Source: Saccharothrix deserti
Lineage (GTDB): Bacteria; Actinomycetota; Actinomycetes; Mycobacteriales; Pseudonocardiaceae
Direction: 5' to 3'
NCBI RefSeq assembly: GCF_009769385.1
Contig: NZ_ML775964.1
Location: 44,750-108,749, forward strand
DNA: 64,000 nt
Numbering within the stretch: the stretch's first letter is position 1; each line of letters begins with the position of its first letter. The notes beneath the pieces were generated by a model, which searched no databases, had not been told where the DNA came from, and saw nothing but the letters and a program-made list of their open reading frames with translations. Made by a program: the position numbers and the translations under genes. Shown here piece by piece: positions 8,443 to 17,835 of this stretch.

Positions 8443-8453
8443 CTTCAGACCGT

Positions 8454-8526
<73 letters not shown>

Positions 8527-8629
8527 GCCGCATCCCGTTGTGGGGTGCGCGGATAGCTTAGCGCACTCGCAACGAGCCCCCGACGCGGCCCCCCGGGTTG
8601 GGCGATCAGGCGGTCTACCTGCGGGAATG

Positions 8630-8659
8630 ACAGAGGCCCACCTCTTGGCGGGCCTCTGT
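8630..8659 (-). terminator. Hairpin downstream of the two-component operon
   Basis: A perfect 10-bp stem (8630-8639 with 8650-8659) and 10-base loop lie 45 bases after the histidine kinase stop. There is no T-run, as is common for actinomycete terminators. Confidence 0.55.
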
Positions 8660-8704
8660 GCTCCCCTCGGCCTCAACCGCTCCCCCGGATCGACGCCCTG
8701 CCTA

Positions 8705-9823
8705 CTATGCGTTCGCCGGGTTTCGTGCACTACCGCCGAAAGTCGAGTCATCTGCGTCAACTTTCGACGGACCCGAGGGTAGGTTCGCTTCCACCGCGAA
8801 GCTGCCGTCTGGTCGGGTGTTGGTGGTCAGGGTGCCGCCTACCAGGCTCACGCGTTCTCGTAGACCGTGTAGGCCGTGGCCGCCTTGCTCTGGTGGCGGT
8901 GTTCGGGTTGTGGGTGGACCGTTGACTATCGAGACCCGCAGGCGTCCGTCCTTTTTAGACAGTCGCACTTGGACCGCGGCACCGGGGGCGTGTTTGGTGA
9001 CGTTGGTCAGGGCTTCCTGGATGATTCGGTACACCGCGCGGCCTGTGGCGGGTGGTGGTGGTTGGCCGCTTTGGTCTTCGTAGGTGACGGTCAGGCCTGC
9101 TGATCTTGCTCGGTCGATGAGGGACTCGATGCCTTCGAAGCCCGGGGTTGGTTCGGTGTTGAGGAGGCCCAGTGCCGCTCGCATCTCGGCCAGGGCTTCC
9201 TTGGCCAGTGCTCGAAGGCGTAGGGCCGTGTCGCGGGTTTTCGGGTCCTCGGTGGTGGCTGCCAGGGCTGCCGACTCGACGGCGATGAGGGTTGCGTGGT
9301 GGCCTACGGCGTCGTGGATCTCCCGGGCGATTCGGGCGCGTTCGGAGGCCCTGGCGCCGTGTTCGCGTGCCTCCAGCTCGGCGGTTCGGGCGCGGGAGGC
9401 TTCGGTGAGGCTCGCGGTCAGTTCGCGTCTGGTGGTGATCAGGGCGCCCAAGGCGGTGGGGGCGCCGGCCATGAAGAGGCTGAACGTGAACGTCAGGAGG
9501 GCGGCGGCGGGGGCCAGGGACTGGGTGACCACCACCAGGGTGGACGGGAGGATGGTTGCGAGAGTCACCCAGGTGATCATCACTGGTACCGAGGACTTGC
9601 GGCCTATGCGGTACATGGCGACGACGGTGGGTGGCCAGCCGAGTCCTCCGATGAGGCCTGGCATGCAGATCAGGGCCGCTGTCCAGGGTTTCCAACGGCG
9701 TATCGGGAGGAGTAGGCACGCCGCTAGCGCTGTGGGGATCGACCACGTGTACGGGACGTAGTCGGCCAGCAGGACCATCGCGGCGGGCACCGTGACGACC
9801 AGGAACTCGAGGAAGATCACCAC
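8705..9823 (-). CDS. Two-component sensor histidine kinase, NarL/DesK type
   Basis: A 372-residue membrane kinase. About four or five membrane helices fill residues 1-130, then a short coiled coil leads into the HisKA_3 domain with REIHDAVGHH (phospho-acceptor H170). The C-terminal ATPase domain has RIIQEALTNVTKHA (N box) and GHGLHGLRERV (G box). There is no large sensor domain, so the signal is probably in or at the membrane. The GTG start overlaps the response-regulator stop by seven bases, so the pair is translationally coupled. No target genes are evident nearby; the ligand is unknown. Confidence 0.9.
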   Translation of the reverse strand: MVIFLEFLVVTVPAAMVLLADYVPYTWSIPTALAACLLLPIRRWKPWTAALICMPGLIGGLGWPPTVVAMYRIGRKSSVPVMITWVTLATILPSTLVVVTQSLAPAAALLTFTFSLFMAGAPTALGALITTRRELTASLTEASRARTAELEAREHGARASERARIAREIHDAVGHHATLIAVESAALAATTEDPKTRDTALRLRALAKEALAEMRAALGLLNTEPTPGFEGIESLIDRARSAGLTVTYEDQSGQPPPPATGRAVYRIIQEALTNVTKHAPGAAVQVRLSKKDGRLRVSIVNGPPTTRTPPPEQGGHGLHGLRERVSLVGGTLTTNTRPDGSFAVEANLPSGPSKVDADDSTFGGSARNPANA

Positions 9824-10473
9824 GTGCCCACCTGGTGCGCGACGAGGGCGGCTTGGACTCGGTTCTCGACCCCCAGCTTGGTGAGCACGGTGGAGACGTA
9901 GCTCTTCACCGTCGCCTCGCTGAGGCCCAGCGACGCGGCGATGGCGCTGTTCGGCTGCCCGCTCGCCAAGAGGGTGAGGACCTGGCGTTCACGGGCGCTC
10001 AGGCCGTCGAGGTGCGGGTTGTCGCGCAGGCGGGCCGCACGCAGCTTGGGCAGGAGCCGCGCGGTGATCCTGGGGTCCAGGACCGCTCCCCCGGCGGCCA
10101 GGTCGAGCACCGCGCGGACCAGGGCGTCGGGCTCGGCGTCCTTGAGCAGGAAGCCCTGGGCTCCCAGTTCCAACGCCGTCGCCACGTAATCGTCCAGGTC
10201 GAACGTCGTCAGCACCGCCAACGCGGGCGGGTCCGGCCACGCCAGCAGTGCCTTCAACGCCGCCAGACCGTCCATGCCCGGCATCTGCACGTCGACCAGC
10301 GCCACGTCCGGCCGGAACCGGCGCACGACGTCCAGCAGGCCGACGCCGTCCGCGGCCTCCGCCACCACCTCGACCCGGCCGTCGGCCTCCAGCAACACCT
10401 TCAGCCCTCGGCGGAGCAGCGCTTCATCGTCAGCGAGGACCAATCGCACCGGCACGACGCCAGGCAACCGCAT
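9817..10473 (-). CDS. Response regulator, NarL/LuxR family
   Basis: A 218-residue DNA-binding partner of the downstream kinase. The receiver domain shows LADDE near residue 15, phospho-acceptor D61 in DVALVDVQMPGMDG and the conserved threonine in LTTFD. The C-terminal LuxR helix-turn-helix is LSARERQVLTLLASG through VKSYVSTVLTKLGV. The ATG at 10473 gives a slightly long N-terminus; a GTG a few codons later would also fit, so the start is uncertain. It is first in a two-gene operon. The der gene ends 21 bases upstream on the same strand, so read-through from that operon is possible. Confidence 0.9.
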   Translation of the reverse strand: MRLPGVVPVRLVLADDEALLRRGLKVLLEADGRVEVVAEAADGVGLLDVVRRFRPDVALVDVQMPGMDGLAALKALLAWPDPPALAVLTTFDLDDYVATALELGAQGFLLKDAEPDALVRAVLDLAAGGAVLDPRITARLLPKLRAARLRDNPHLDGLSARERQVLTLLASGQPNSAIAASLGLSEATVKSYVSTVLTKLGVENRVQAALVAHQVGTW

Positions 10474-10494
10474 TCCGCCTGCCGGAGCAACCGA

Positions 10495-11901
10495 TCACTT
10501 CTTCGGGCGCTTCTCCCGCACCCGCACCGAGATGCGCACCGGGCTGCCCGCGAAGTCGAACTCCTCGCGCAGCTTCCGCTCGATGAACCGCCGGTACCCG
10601 GCCTCCAGGAAACCCGTCGTGAACAGCACGAACGTCGGCGGACGGGTGCTCGCCTGGGTGGCGAACAGCACCTTCGGCTGCTTGCCGCTGCGCACCGGCG
10701 GCGGGGTGGCGGCGATCAGGTCGGTCAGCCACGAGTTCAGCCGTCCGGTGGGCACCCGGGTGTCCCAGGAGTTCAACGCCGTCCGCAACGCGGGCGCGAG
10801 CTTGCGCACCGCGCGTCCCGTCAACGCGGAGATGTTCACCTTCTCCGCCCACGGCACCCGGACCAGGCCCCGCTCCAGCTCACGCACCATCGCGTGCCGC
10901 CGGTCCTCGTCCACGAGGTCCCACTTGTTGAACGCCAGCACGCACGCCCGACCCGACTCCACGACCATGGTCAGCACCCGCAGGTCCTGCTCGCTGATCG
11001 GTTCGGACGCGTCCAGCAGCACGATCGCCACCTCGGCGGACTCGATCGCGGCCTTCGTGCGCAGCGACGCGTAGTACTCCGCGCCGGACGCGAAGTTCAC
11101 CCGTTTGCGCAGGCCGGCCGTGTCGACGAACCGCCACAGCTCGTCGTCGAGCTCCACGAGGGAGTCGACCGGGTCGACGGTGGTGCCCGCGACGTCGTGC
11201 ACGACGGACCGGTCCTCGCCGCTGAGCCGGTTGAGCAGGGACGACTTGCCGACGTTCGGCCGGCCGACCAGCGCCACCCGGCGCGGGCCGCCGCGGACCG
11301 CCTCGAACGTCTCGCGCGGCGTCTCCGGCAGCGCCTTGAGGATCGCGTCGAGCATGTCGCCCGAACCGCGTCCGTGCAGGCCGGACACCGGGATCGGCTC
11401 ACCGAGGCCCAGCGACCACAGCGACGCGACCTCGGCCATCAGCCGCTCGTCGTCGACCTTGTTCGCCACCAGCAGCACGGGCCGCTTGGACCGGCGCAGC
11501 AGCTTCACCGCGGCCTCGTCGTTGGTCGTCGCGCCGACGGTGGCGTCCACCACGAACAGGATCGCGTCGGCGGTGGCCATGGCGAGTTCCGCCTGCGCGG
11601 CGACCGCGGCCATCATGCCGACGGCGTCGGGCTCCCAGCCGCCGGTGTCGACCACGGTGAACTTGCGCCCGTTCCACAACGCGTCGTACGCCACCCGGTC
11701 ACGGGTGACGCCTGGCACGTCCTGCACGACCGCCTCACGGCGGCCGATGATGCGGTTGACCAGGGTCGACTTGCCCACGTTCGGCCGGCCGACCACGGCC
11801 AGCACGGGCATCGGCGGCGCGCCGCCCTCTTCGCCCTCCACCGTCTCGTCGAACGCGGTCCAGTCGGACTCGTCCGCCCAGGTGCCGTCCAAGTCCGTCA
11901 T
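10495..11901 (-). CDS. der: Ribosome-assembly GTPase Der (EngA)
   Basis: A 468-residue essential GTPase for 50S subunit maturation. Two GTPase domains are visible, each with a GRPNVGKS P-loop (first at residues 38-45, second near residue 210), DTGG or DTAG switch motifs, and NKVD or NKWD specificity motifs. A C-terminal KH-like domain follows and ends in RVREKRPKK. An acidic 30-residue N-terminal extension is normal in actinobacteria. The start overlaps the upstream acyltransferase stop by four bases. Gene order cmk-plsC-der is a standard actinobacterial housekeeping operon. Confidence 0.96.
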   Translation of the reverse strand: MTDLDGTWADESDWTAFDETVEGEEGGAPPMPVLAVVGRPNVGKSTLVNRIIGRREAVVQDVPGVTRDRVAYDALWNGRKFTVVDTGGWEPDAVGMMAAVAAQAELAMATADAILFVVDATVGATTNDEAAVKLLRRSKRPVLLVANKVDDERLMAEVASLWSLGLGEPIPVSGLHGRGSGDMLDAILKALPETPRETFEAVRGGPRRVALVGRPNVGKSSLLNRLSGEDRSVVHDVAGTTVDPVDSLVELDDELWRFVDTAGLRKRVNFASGAEYYASLRTKAAIESAEVAIVLLDASEPISEQDLRVLTMVVESGRACVLAFNKWDLVDEDRRHAMVRELERGLVRVPWAEKVNISALTGRAVRKLAPALRTALNSWDTRVPTGRLNSWLTDLIAATPPPVRSGKQPKVLFATQASTRPPTFVLFTTGFLEAGYRRFIERKLREEFDFAGSPVRISVRVREKRPKK

Positions 11902-12542
11902 CTTGCTTCTCCTCGCTGGCTGTCGAGCTCGGCCACCAACGTGGCCAAGCGGTCGCGGACCTGCTCGGTGGCCTTCACGAGCGCCTGGCGACCCTTGTCG
12001 GTCGGCAGCTCGAACGGCTCACCCACGAGCACGTCCACCACGGGCCGGAACCGGCGTCCGGTTCCGGCCGGGCGCAGGGTTCCCCGGCACGCGACGGGCA
12101 CGACGACCGCGCCGGTCGAGCGGGCGAGCCACGCCGCGCCCTTCTGGGCCTCGGTCACGTCGCCCGTGCCGCGGGTGCCCTCGGGGAACACGCCGACCAC
12201 GCCACCGGCCCGCAGCACCTTCTGCGCGGCCAGCAGCGGCGCCCGGTCGGGCTCGCCGCGCCGCACGGCCAGCTGGCCGATCTTGCGCAGCAGCGTGCCC
12301 ACCACGCCCTTGAACATCTCCTGCTTGATCAAGAACACCACACGCCGGGGCAGGACGCCGAACAATATCGGCCCGTCCGCCATCGAGCTGTGGTTCGCCA
12401 CGACGACCACCGGGCCTGCCAGCGGCATCCGCGAGACGCCGTGCACCCGCACGCGGAACGGCGTCCGGAAGGGCCCGCGCGAGATCCACCGGCCGATGTC
12501 GTGCAGCCAGGGCGCCGAGCCCTCGGGGAGCTGGTCGGTCAC
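11898..12542 (-). CDS. Lysophospholipid acyltransferase (PlsC family)
   Basis: A 214-residue membrane-associated acyltransferase, probably making phosphatidic acid from lysophosphatidic acid. The catalytic HX4D motif is NHSSMAD (H51, D56) and the substrate-binding FPEGTRG motif lies near residue 120. The sequence after the first motif ([16 protein letters not shown]) also fits the family. It overlaps cmk upstream and der downstream by four bases each, so all three are co-translated. The acyl and head-group preference cannot be read from sequence. Confidence 0.9.
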   Translation of the reverse strand: MTDQLPEGSAPWLHDIGRWISRGPFRTPFRVRVHGVSRMPLAGPVVVVANHSSMADGPILFGVLPRRVVFLIKQEMFKGVVGTLLRKIGQLAVRRGEPDRAPLLAAQKVLRAGGVVGVFPEGTRGTGDVTEAQKGAAWLARSTGAVVVPVACRGTLRPAGTGRRFRPVVDVLVGEPFELPTDKGRQALVKATEQVRDRLATLVAELDSQRGEAR

Positions 12543-13267
12543 CCGCGCACCCGTCCGCTCGTCCGGGCCATCAGGCCGTGGTCGTCCACCAGTTCCAGCA
12601 GCGCGTCCAGCGTGCCGGGGAGGTCCAGCGACGTCGTGTCGAGCACCACCGCGTCGTCGGCGGCACGCAGCGGCGACACCGCGCGCGACGAGTCGTAGGC
12701 GTCGCGGCGCTGCACGTCGGCGAGCGTCGCGTCCAACGTGGACTCGCGGCCGGAGGCGGTGTCCTGCTTGGCGCGGCGCTGGGCGCGGGCCTCGGCGTCG
12801 GCGGTCAGGTAGACCTTGAGCGGGGCGTCGGGCACGACGGCGGTGCCGATGTCACGGCCCTCCACCACGATGCCGCCCGCCTCGTCCAACGCGGTCGCGA
12901 TGATCCGGCGCTGTTCGGCGACCAGCAGTTCGCGCACCGCGGGCACGGCCGAGACCGGTGACACGGCCAGCGTCACCTCGGGGCCGCGGATCTCCGTGCC
13001 GACGTCCTCGCCGTCCAGGAACGTCGTGGAGCGGTCCGGGTCCGTGCCCTGGACGACCGGCGCCGCACGGGCGACCTCGGCGACCCGTGCCTGGTCGGTG
13101 AGGTCGACGCCGGCGCGCAGCACGGCCAGCGTGATCGCGCGGTACATCGCGCCGGTGTCCAGGTAGCGCGCGCCGAGAGTGGCCGCGAGTCGGCGTGCTG
13201 CGGAGGACTTGCCGGTGCCGGAGGGCCCGTCGAGGGCCACAACGCCACGCAGCTCACCGTGTCCCAC
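12539..13267 (-). CDS. cmk: Cytidylate kinase
   Basis: A 242-residue kinase that phosphorylates CMP and dCMP. It has the P-loop GPSGTGKSS (residues 15-23), the nucleotide-binding stretch YLDTGAMYRAITLAVLRAG, and EGRDIGTAVVPDAPLKVYL, all diagnostic of bacterial Cmk. It heads the cmk-plsC-der operon. The start at 13267 has GGAGG-like sequence just upstream (GAGGAAAACCC). The length is slightly above the usual 225 residues. Confidence 0.95.
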   Translation of the reverse strand: MGHGELRGVVALDGPSGTGKSSAARRLAATLGARYLDTGAMYRAITLAVLRAGVDLTDQARVAEVARAAPVVQGTDPDRSTTFLDGEDVGTEIRGPEVTLAVSPVSAVPAVRELLVAEQRRIIATALDEAGGIVVEGRDIGTAVVPDAPLKVYLTADAEARAQRRAKQDTASGRESTLDATLADVQRRDAYDSSRAVSPLRAADDAVVLDTTSLDLPGTLDALLELVDDHGLMARTSGRVRG

Positions 13268-13357
13268 GGGTTTTCCTCCTCAACGCGACGGTCGTCAACC
13301 GCCAATTGTGCCTGGTGCGGCACGTCACACCCGCATCAGGGCCAGTCCGTGCCCAGG

Positions 13358-14473
13358 TCAGTCCAGATCCGCCAGCAGCAGGCCGCTGCGCGGCTTCGGG
13401 GTGAAGTAGGTGCTCTTGCGCGGCATCCGGCCGCCTTCCGCGTGCACGGCCAGCACGTCGGCCAGCGGCACGGGTGCCATCAGCAGGACGGCGTCCAGGT
13501 CCGCGCCGTCGGGGGCCACCGGGACGTCACCGGTCACCGGGCGCACGTGCGGGCTCTCCGGGTCGAGCCCGAGCGCCTTGTCCAGCAGCACGGCCTCCAC
13601 GAACGCGTGGTCCACGCCGTCCGACGGCAGTTCGACGCGAACGGCGGAGGTGCCGGCCACCGCGACCACCACCCCCGGTGACGGGCGGGTCGCGGCGTCG
13701 ACCGGCGTCACCGTCAGCCCGACCGCACGCCACGCGACGGTCAGGTCCGCCAACGACAGCCCGGTGCCGACGACGGCCCGGTGGATAGGCCCGATCCGCA
13801 GGTCGGGACCGGCCGTGACCAGCGCCAACAGCCCGGACAGCCCGGCCGACGCGGCCACCCGGTGGTTGCCGTCGGCCACCATCAACGGGTGCTCGCCGGC
13901 GGCGGCCAGCAGGGCGTCCTGGCGGTCGCCCGGCCCCACCAGCCACAGCCAGTGCCGCCGCCCACCGGGATCGACCACGGACACGGCCGGCTCGTCGTCC
14001 ACCTCCGCCACCAGCCGGGTCAGCCCGACCTCGCGGGCGACCGGCACGAGCATCGCCGCACTGGTCACGCAGCCGAGGCCGGACAGCACGCGGGCGCGTT
14101 CGGCGACCACGTCGGGGTAGACGTCCTCGGTGTGCCCGACGGCCGCCGGGTCGACCATGCACAGCAGCCCGTACGCGGTGCCGTCCGGGCCGTCCACGCG
14201 GTACGGCGCAACGACGTCGCGCACCTCGCGGTAGGCGTTGCGGCGCAGGTGGGCGAGTTCGGCGCGGGCGTGCGGCAGGGCGTCGAACAGGCTCGACCCG
14301 GCGGCCAGCGCGGCGGGCGTGCGGTGCGGGTGCTGCACGGCGAGCAGCGTGCCGGGACGGGCGCGGGCCAGCGCGGCGACGATCCGCTCGGGCTCGGCGA
14401 ACTCGTCCACGTCCGGTCCGGGCACGCGGTCGCGGACCACCCATCCCCGGCTGATCGCCCCGACACGTCCCAT
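13358..14473 (-). CDS. DUF1015 family protein
   Basis: A 371-residue cytoplasmic protein of the DUF1015 family, of unknown function and wide in bacteria. Family signatures are MVADGNHRVAAS near residue 200 and the C-terminal STYFTPKPRSGLL. The N-terminal half starts with RGWVVRDRVPGPDVDEF, a shorter form than the YDVIS opening in many bacteria. The ATG at 14473 lies at the predicted transcription start of a palindromic promoter shared with the divergent antiporter regulator, so its message is probably leaderless. A link with the antiporter genes is suggested only by this shared promoter. Confidence 0.85.
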   Translation of the reverse strand: MGRVGAISRGWVVRDRVPGPDVDEFAEPERIVAALARARPGTLLAVQHPHRTPAALAAGSSLFDALPHARAELAHLRRNAYREVRDVVAPYRVDGPDGTAYGLLCMVDPAAVGHTEDVYPDVVAERARVLSGLGCVTSAAMLVPVAREVGLTRLVAEVDDEPAVSVVDPGGRRHWLWLVGPGDRQDALLAAAGEHPLMVADGNHRVAASAGLSGLLALVTAGPDLRIGPIHRAVVGTGLSLADLTVAWRAVGLTVTPVDAATRPSPGVVVAVAGTSAVRVELPSDGVDHAFVEAVLLDKALGLDPESPHVRPVTGDVPVAPDGADLDAVLLMAPVPLADVLAVHAEGGRMPRKSTYFTPKPRSGLLLADLD

Positions 14474-14493
14474 CACCCGATTATGATCGGGTG
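14474..14493. promoter_or_regulatory. Palindromic bidirectional promoter, leaderless on both sides
   Basis: The 21-base gap between two divergent start codons is almost filled by a perfect palindrome, CACCCGAT-TATG-ATCGGGTG. It contains TATGAT (14482-14487) for the plus strand and CATAAT (14485-14480) for the minus strand. Each places transcription start at, or one base before, the facing ATG. Both genes therefore lack a 5' leader, and one regulator could control both. Confidence 0.65.
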
Positions 14494-14494
14494 G

Positions 14495-14977
14495 ATGAAC
14501 GTCGAGGTGACGCCGCTTCCGGGGATCGGCACCCGCCAGGACTTCATGATCCGAGCAGGCCGTCGGATCGGGGTGATCACGCACCGCGACGGCAAGTTCG
14601 ACCTGATCGTCTCGCACCCGGACGACCCGGACGACTGCGTGGCGTCGATAGCGCTGACGCCCGCCGAGGCGAGCACCCTGGCGGGCCTGCTCGGCGCGCC
14701 GCAGCTGGTCGCGCTGCTCGAAGAGCAGCACCGGGACGTCGCGGGCATCTCGACCAGGCAGTTCCCGATCGTGCCCGGCTCCCGGTTCGACAGCGCCGCG
14801 CTGGCCGCGACCGAGCTGCGCACCCGCACCGGCGCGTCCATCGTGGCCGTCGTGCGCGGCGGCGCGGTGCACCCGTCGCCGCGGCCGGACTTCGTCTTCG
14901 CGGGCGGCGACCTCGTCGTCGTGGTCGGCACCACGTCCGGTCTCGCCGAGGCGGGCGAGCTGCTGGGCGGTGGCTGA
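14495..14977 (+). CDS. Potassium/proton antiporter regulatory subunit (TrkA-C, KhtT-like)
   Basis: A 160-residue soluble regulatory protein. The N-terminal half (MNVEVTPLPGIGTRQDF) is the usual opening of actinobacterial antiporter subunits. The C-terminal half (about 90-160) is a TrkA-C/RCK_C domain with IVAVVRGG, PDFVFAGGDLVVVVG and a following helix. RCK_C domains bind small ligands and gate the partner transporter, which lies five bases downstream. ATG 14495 is chosen; an in-frame ATG at 14483 lies inside the promoter palindrome. Confidence 0.88.
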   Translation: MNVEVTPLPGIGTRQDFMIRAGRRIGVITHRDGKFDLIVSHPDDPDDCVASIALTPAEASTLAGLLGAPQLVALLEEQHRDVAGISTRQFPIVPGSRFDSAALAATELRTRTGASIVAVVRGGAVHPSPRPDFVFAGGDLVVVVGTTSGLAEAGELLGGG

Positions 14978-14982
14978 GCACC

Positions 14983-16167
14983 TTGCACAACACCGCAATC
15001 GCACTCATCCAATTGGGCGCGGTCTTCTTCGGGCTGGGCCTGCTCGGCAAGATGGCGTGGCGGATCGGCATCTCCCCGATCCCGCTCTACCTGATCGGCG
15101 GCCTGGCGTTCGGCCAGGGCGGCCTGGTGCCGTTGCACGGCATCGAGGACTTCACCCACATCTCCAGCGAGATCGGCGTGATCCTGCTGCTGCTCCTGCT
15201 CGGCCTGGAGTACTCGGCCGCCGAGCTGGTGACCGGCCTCAAGCGGTCGTGGACGGCCGGTGTGGTGGACATCGTGCTGAACGCGACGCCGGGCGTGATC
15301 GCCGGGCTGATCCTGGGCTGGGGTCCGGTCGGCGCGCTGGCGATGGGCGGCGTCACCTACATCTCGTCGTCCGGGATCATCGCGAAGGTGCTCGGCGACC
15401 TGGGCCGGCTGGGCAACCGGGAGACGCCGGTGGTGTTGTCGATCCTGGTGTTCGAGGACCTGGCGATGGCGGTCTACCTGCCGATCCTGACCGCCCTGCT
15501 GGCGGGCGTGAGCTTCCTCGGCGGGTTGAGCGCGGTGGGCATCTCGTTGGCCGCGATCACCGTCGTGTTGATCATCGCGCTCAAGTTCGGCCGGTACGTG
15601 TCGGCGCTGGTGGACAGCCCGGACCCGGAGGTGTTCCTGCTCAAGGTGCTCGGCGCGGCGTTGCTGGTCGCGGGTGTGGCGTCGCAGTTGCAGGTGTCCG
15701 CGGCGGTCGGCGCGTTCCTGCTGGGCATCGCGATCTCGGGGTCGACGGCGGAGAACGCCACCCGGATGCTGGAGCCGCTGCGCGACCTGTTCGCGGCGAT
15801 GTTCTTCGTGGTGTTCGGCCTGAACACGGATCCGGCGTCGATCCCGCCCGTGCTGGGGCTGGCGGTGGCGCTGGCCGTGGTCACGACGTTGACGAAGGTG
15901 GCCACCGGGTGGTGGGCCGCACGGCGGCAGGGCGTCGGGCGGATGGGCCGGGCGCGGGCGGGCGCGGCGCTGGTGGCGCGTGGCGAGTTCTCCATCGTGA
16001 TCGCGTCGCTCACCGTGGCGTCCGGCGCGGTGGACGGGCGGTTGGCGGCCCTGGCGACGGCGTACGTGCTCCTGATGGCGGTTCTCGGGCCGGTCGCGGC
16101 ACGGGTGGTGGAACCGGTGGCGAGAAAGTTCACTCGAAAGCGTGGTGCCGAGCCTGCGGCGGCCTGA
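14983..16167 (+). CDS. Cation/proton antiporter, CPA2 (Kef/KhtU-like)
   Basis: A 394-residue membrane protein with about twelve hydrophobic helices. It exchanges K+ or Na+ for H+ across the cytoplasmic membrane. Family features include LLLLLLGLEYSAAEL, the ISSSGIIAKVL stretch and ILVFEDLAMAVYLPIL with the ion-site acidic residues. It has no C-terminal RCK domain; that role falls to the separate upstream protein, as in the KhtTU pair of Bacillus. The start is probably the TTG at 14983, as no better in-frame codon exists; its ribosome site is weak. Confidence 0.9.
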   Translation: MHNTAIALIQLGAVFFGLGLLGKMAWRIGISPIPLYLIGGLAFGQGGLVPLHGIEDFTHISSEIGVILLLLLLGLEYSAAELVTGLKRSWTAGVVDIVLNATPGVIAGLILGWGPVGALAMGGVTYISSSGIIAKVLGDLGRLGNRETPVVLSILVFEDLAMAVYLPILTALLAGVSFLGGLSAVGISLAAITVVLIIALKFGRYVSALVDSPDPEVFLLKVLGAALLVAGVASQLQVSAAVGAFLLGIAISGSTAENATRMLEPLRDLFAAMFFVVFGLNTDPASIPPVLGLAVALAVVTTLTKVATGWWAARRQGVGRMGRARAGAALVARGEFSIVIASLTVASGAVDGRLAALATAYVLLMAVLGPVAARVVEPVARKFTRKRGAEPAAA

Positions 16168-16307
16168 CCTGTATCTCTTCGCCGTTCGGAGCCTCCACTA
16201 GGCATACGAACCACGTTCGACTCACGCGGCCAACTCTTACGGCCGATTGAGCACGAGCGTGATCCGGGGTTACACCTGACTGTCGTCCAACCCCGAAGGG
16301 GACCGTC

Positions 16308-17510
16308 ATGTCACAACCAACGGGCGCCGAGACCACTGGCCGCTATCTCGTGCTCCTCGAGGACAAGTCCGTCGCGGCGGGCGCGCGGGAGATGAACCGG
16401 GTCGCCGGGATCAACGCCGCCAGCACCGCGGACGCCGCCAGCACCGAAGAGCTCGCCGCGGCCGATGGCCTGATCTTCCAGGACCTGGGCATCGCCGTGG
16501 TCGACGCGACACCGGACCAGGTCGCGCAGCTGACCCAGGCCGCCGAGTCGCCGGGCCCGATCTCCGTGGTCGAGGCCGAGCGGATCGTGCACGCCTACTC
16601 CGCGCCGCCGGACACGGGCACCGACGAGGCCGCGGCGCCCGCCGTGGACGAGTCCGTGTTCACCTGGGGCCTCCAGGCCGTGGGCGCGAACCTCAGCAAG
16701 TCCACCGGCAAGGGTGTGCGCGTCGCCGTGCTCGACACCGGTTTCACCGTCGCGCACCCGGACTTCGCGGGCCGCGTCGTGATGACGCAGTCGTTCATCA
16801 CCGGCGAGTCGGTGGACGACGCGCACGGTCACGGCACGCACTGCATCGGTTCCGCCGCGGGTCCGCGTCAGGCGGCCAGCGGCGGTCCGGGATACGGCGT
16901 CGCCTACGAGGCCGAGATCTACGCGGGCAAGGTGCTGTCCAACAAGGGCAGCGGCACGGACAGCGGCATCCTGGCCGGTATCGAGTGGGCCATCGCCAAC
17001 GGCTGCGCGGTCATCTCGATGTCGCTGGGCGCGGCCGTGCGGGCGGGCACGCCGCACTCGCAGATCTTCGAGCAGGCCGCCACGCGTGCGATGGGCAAGG
17101 GTTCGTTGATCGTCGCGGCCGCGGGCAACGAGAGCGACCGGCCGGGCAAGCTCGCGCCGGTGGGCCACCCGGCCAACTGCCCGTCGATCCTCTCCGTCGG
17201 CGCGGTGGACGTGCAGCGGGCGATCGCGTTCTTCTCCTGCGGGACCGTCGACACCATCGGCCAGATCGACCTCGTCGGCCCGGGTGTGGACATCTACTCC
17301 AGCTGGAACAAGGAGGACGGCGGCCTCGGCATGCACAAGCGCATCCAGGGCACCAGCATGGCGACGCCGCACGTCGCGGGCATCGCCGCGCTCATCGCGG
17401 AGAAGTACGGCTCGCGCGGGTGGGAGCTGTGGGCGAGGTTGTCGCAGTCCGCCCGTCGGCTGGGCTTGCCTTCCACGGATGTGGGTGCAGGATTGGTGCA
17501 AGCTCCCTAG
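16308..17510 (+). CDS. S8 family serine peptidase (subtilase) without signal peptide
   Basis: A 400-residue subtilisin-like protease. The catalytic triad is visible as D143 (VAVLDTG), H175 (HGHGTHC) and S350 (GTSMATPHVAG), with the oxyanion asparagine in AAAGNE. Residues 10-98 (GRYLVLLEDK through VVEAERIVHAY) form an inhibitor-I9-like propeptide that should fold the enzyme and then be removed. No signal peptide or Tat motif precedes it, so it is predicted to be cytoplasmic, unusual for this class. AAGGGGAC provides a ribosome site. A second, free propeptide-like protein follows 34 bases downstream. Confidence 0.9.
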   Translation: MSQPTGAETTGRYLVLLEDKSVAAGAREMNRVAGINAASTADAASTEELAAADGLIFQDLGIAVVDATPDQVAQLTQAAESPGPISVVEAERIVHAYSAPPDTGTDEAAAPAVDESVFTWGLQAVGANLSKSTGKGVRVAVLDTGFTVAHPDFAGRVVMTQSFITGESVDDAHGHGTHCIGSAAGPRQAASGGPGYGVAYEAEIYAGKVLSNKGSGTDSGILAGIEWAIANGCAVISMSLGAAVRAGTPHSQIFEQAATRAMGKGSLIVAAAGNESDRPGKLAPVGHPANCPSILSVGAVDVQRAIAFFSCGTVDTIGQIDLVGPGVDIYSSWNKEDGGLGMHKRIQGTSMATPHVAGIAALIAEKYGSRGWELWARLSQSARRLGLPSTDVGAGLVQAP

Positions 17511-17544
17511 TGCACCGAGGAGCCGGATCACCGACGGAGGCGCC

Positions 17545-17772
17545 GTGGACAAGGTCGTGGTCTCGGTAGCCGACGACAACCTGGCCGACCTGCCCACCGT
17601 GGTGTCCGCGCTGCGCGACGCCGGGATGGTGGTGGAGAACGTGCTGGAGACGCTGGGCGTGGTGACCGGGCGGGTCGCTCCCGAGGTGGGCGACCTGCTC
17701 GGCGCCGTGCCCGGCGTCTCGCACGTCGAGGTGGACCGCACCGTGCGGCTGCCGCCGACCCCCGAGGTTTGA
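17545..17772 (+). CDS. Stand-alone propeptide/inhibitor-I9-like protein
   Basis: A 75-residue protein starting at GTG with GACGGAGG just upstream. Its pattern (KVVVSVADDN, then LRDAGMVVENVLETLGVVTGRV, then VPGVSHVEVDRTVRL) matches the beta-alpha-beta fold of subtilase propeptides: a strand, a helix, a TGxV strand, and a GV..VE.D ending. It has no protease domain and no signal peptide. It lies 34 bases after a subtilase lacking a signal peptide, so it may chaperone or inhibit that enzyme in the cytoplasm. The function is inferred from fold pattern and position. Confidence 0.65.
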   Translation: MDKVVVSVADDNLADLPTVVSALRDAGMVVENVLETLGVVTGRVAPEVGDLLGAVPGVSHVEVDRTVRLPPTPEV

Positions 17773-17835
17773 CCCGACCACATCGGGTAACCGGTTTGGC
17801 AGAGACGAACCGGTCGTCCGAGGAGGTCGAAGACG

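Noticed and set aside
9835..12819. 994-codon open frame on the plus strand
   Set aside because: It runs antisense across the response regulator, der, plsC and cmk, which are certain; composition is Arg/His/Gln-rich with no motifs.
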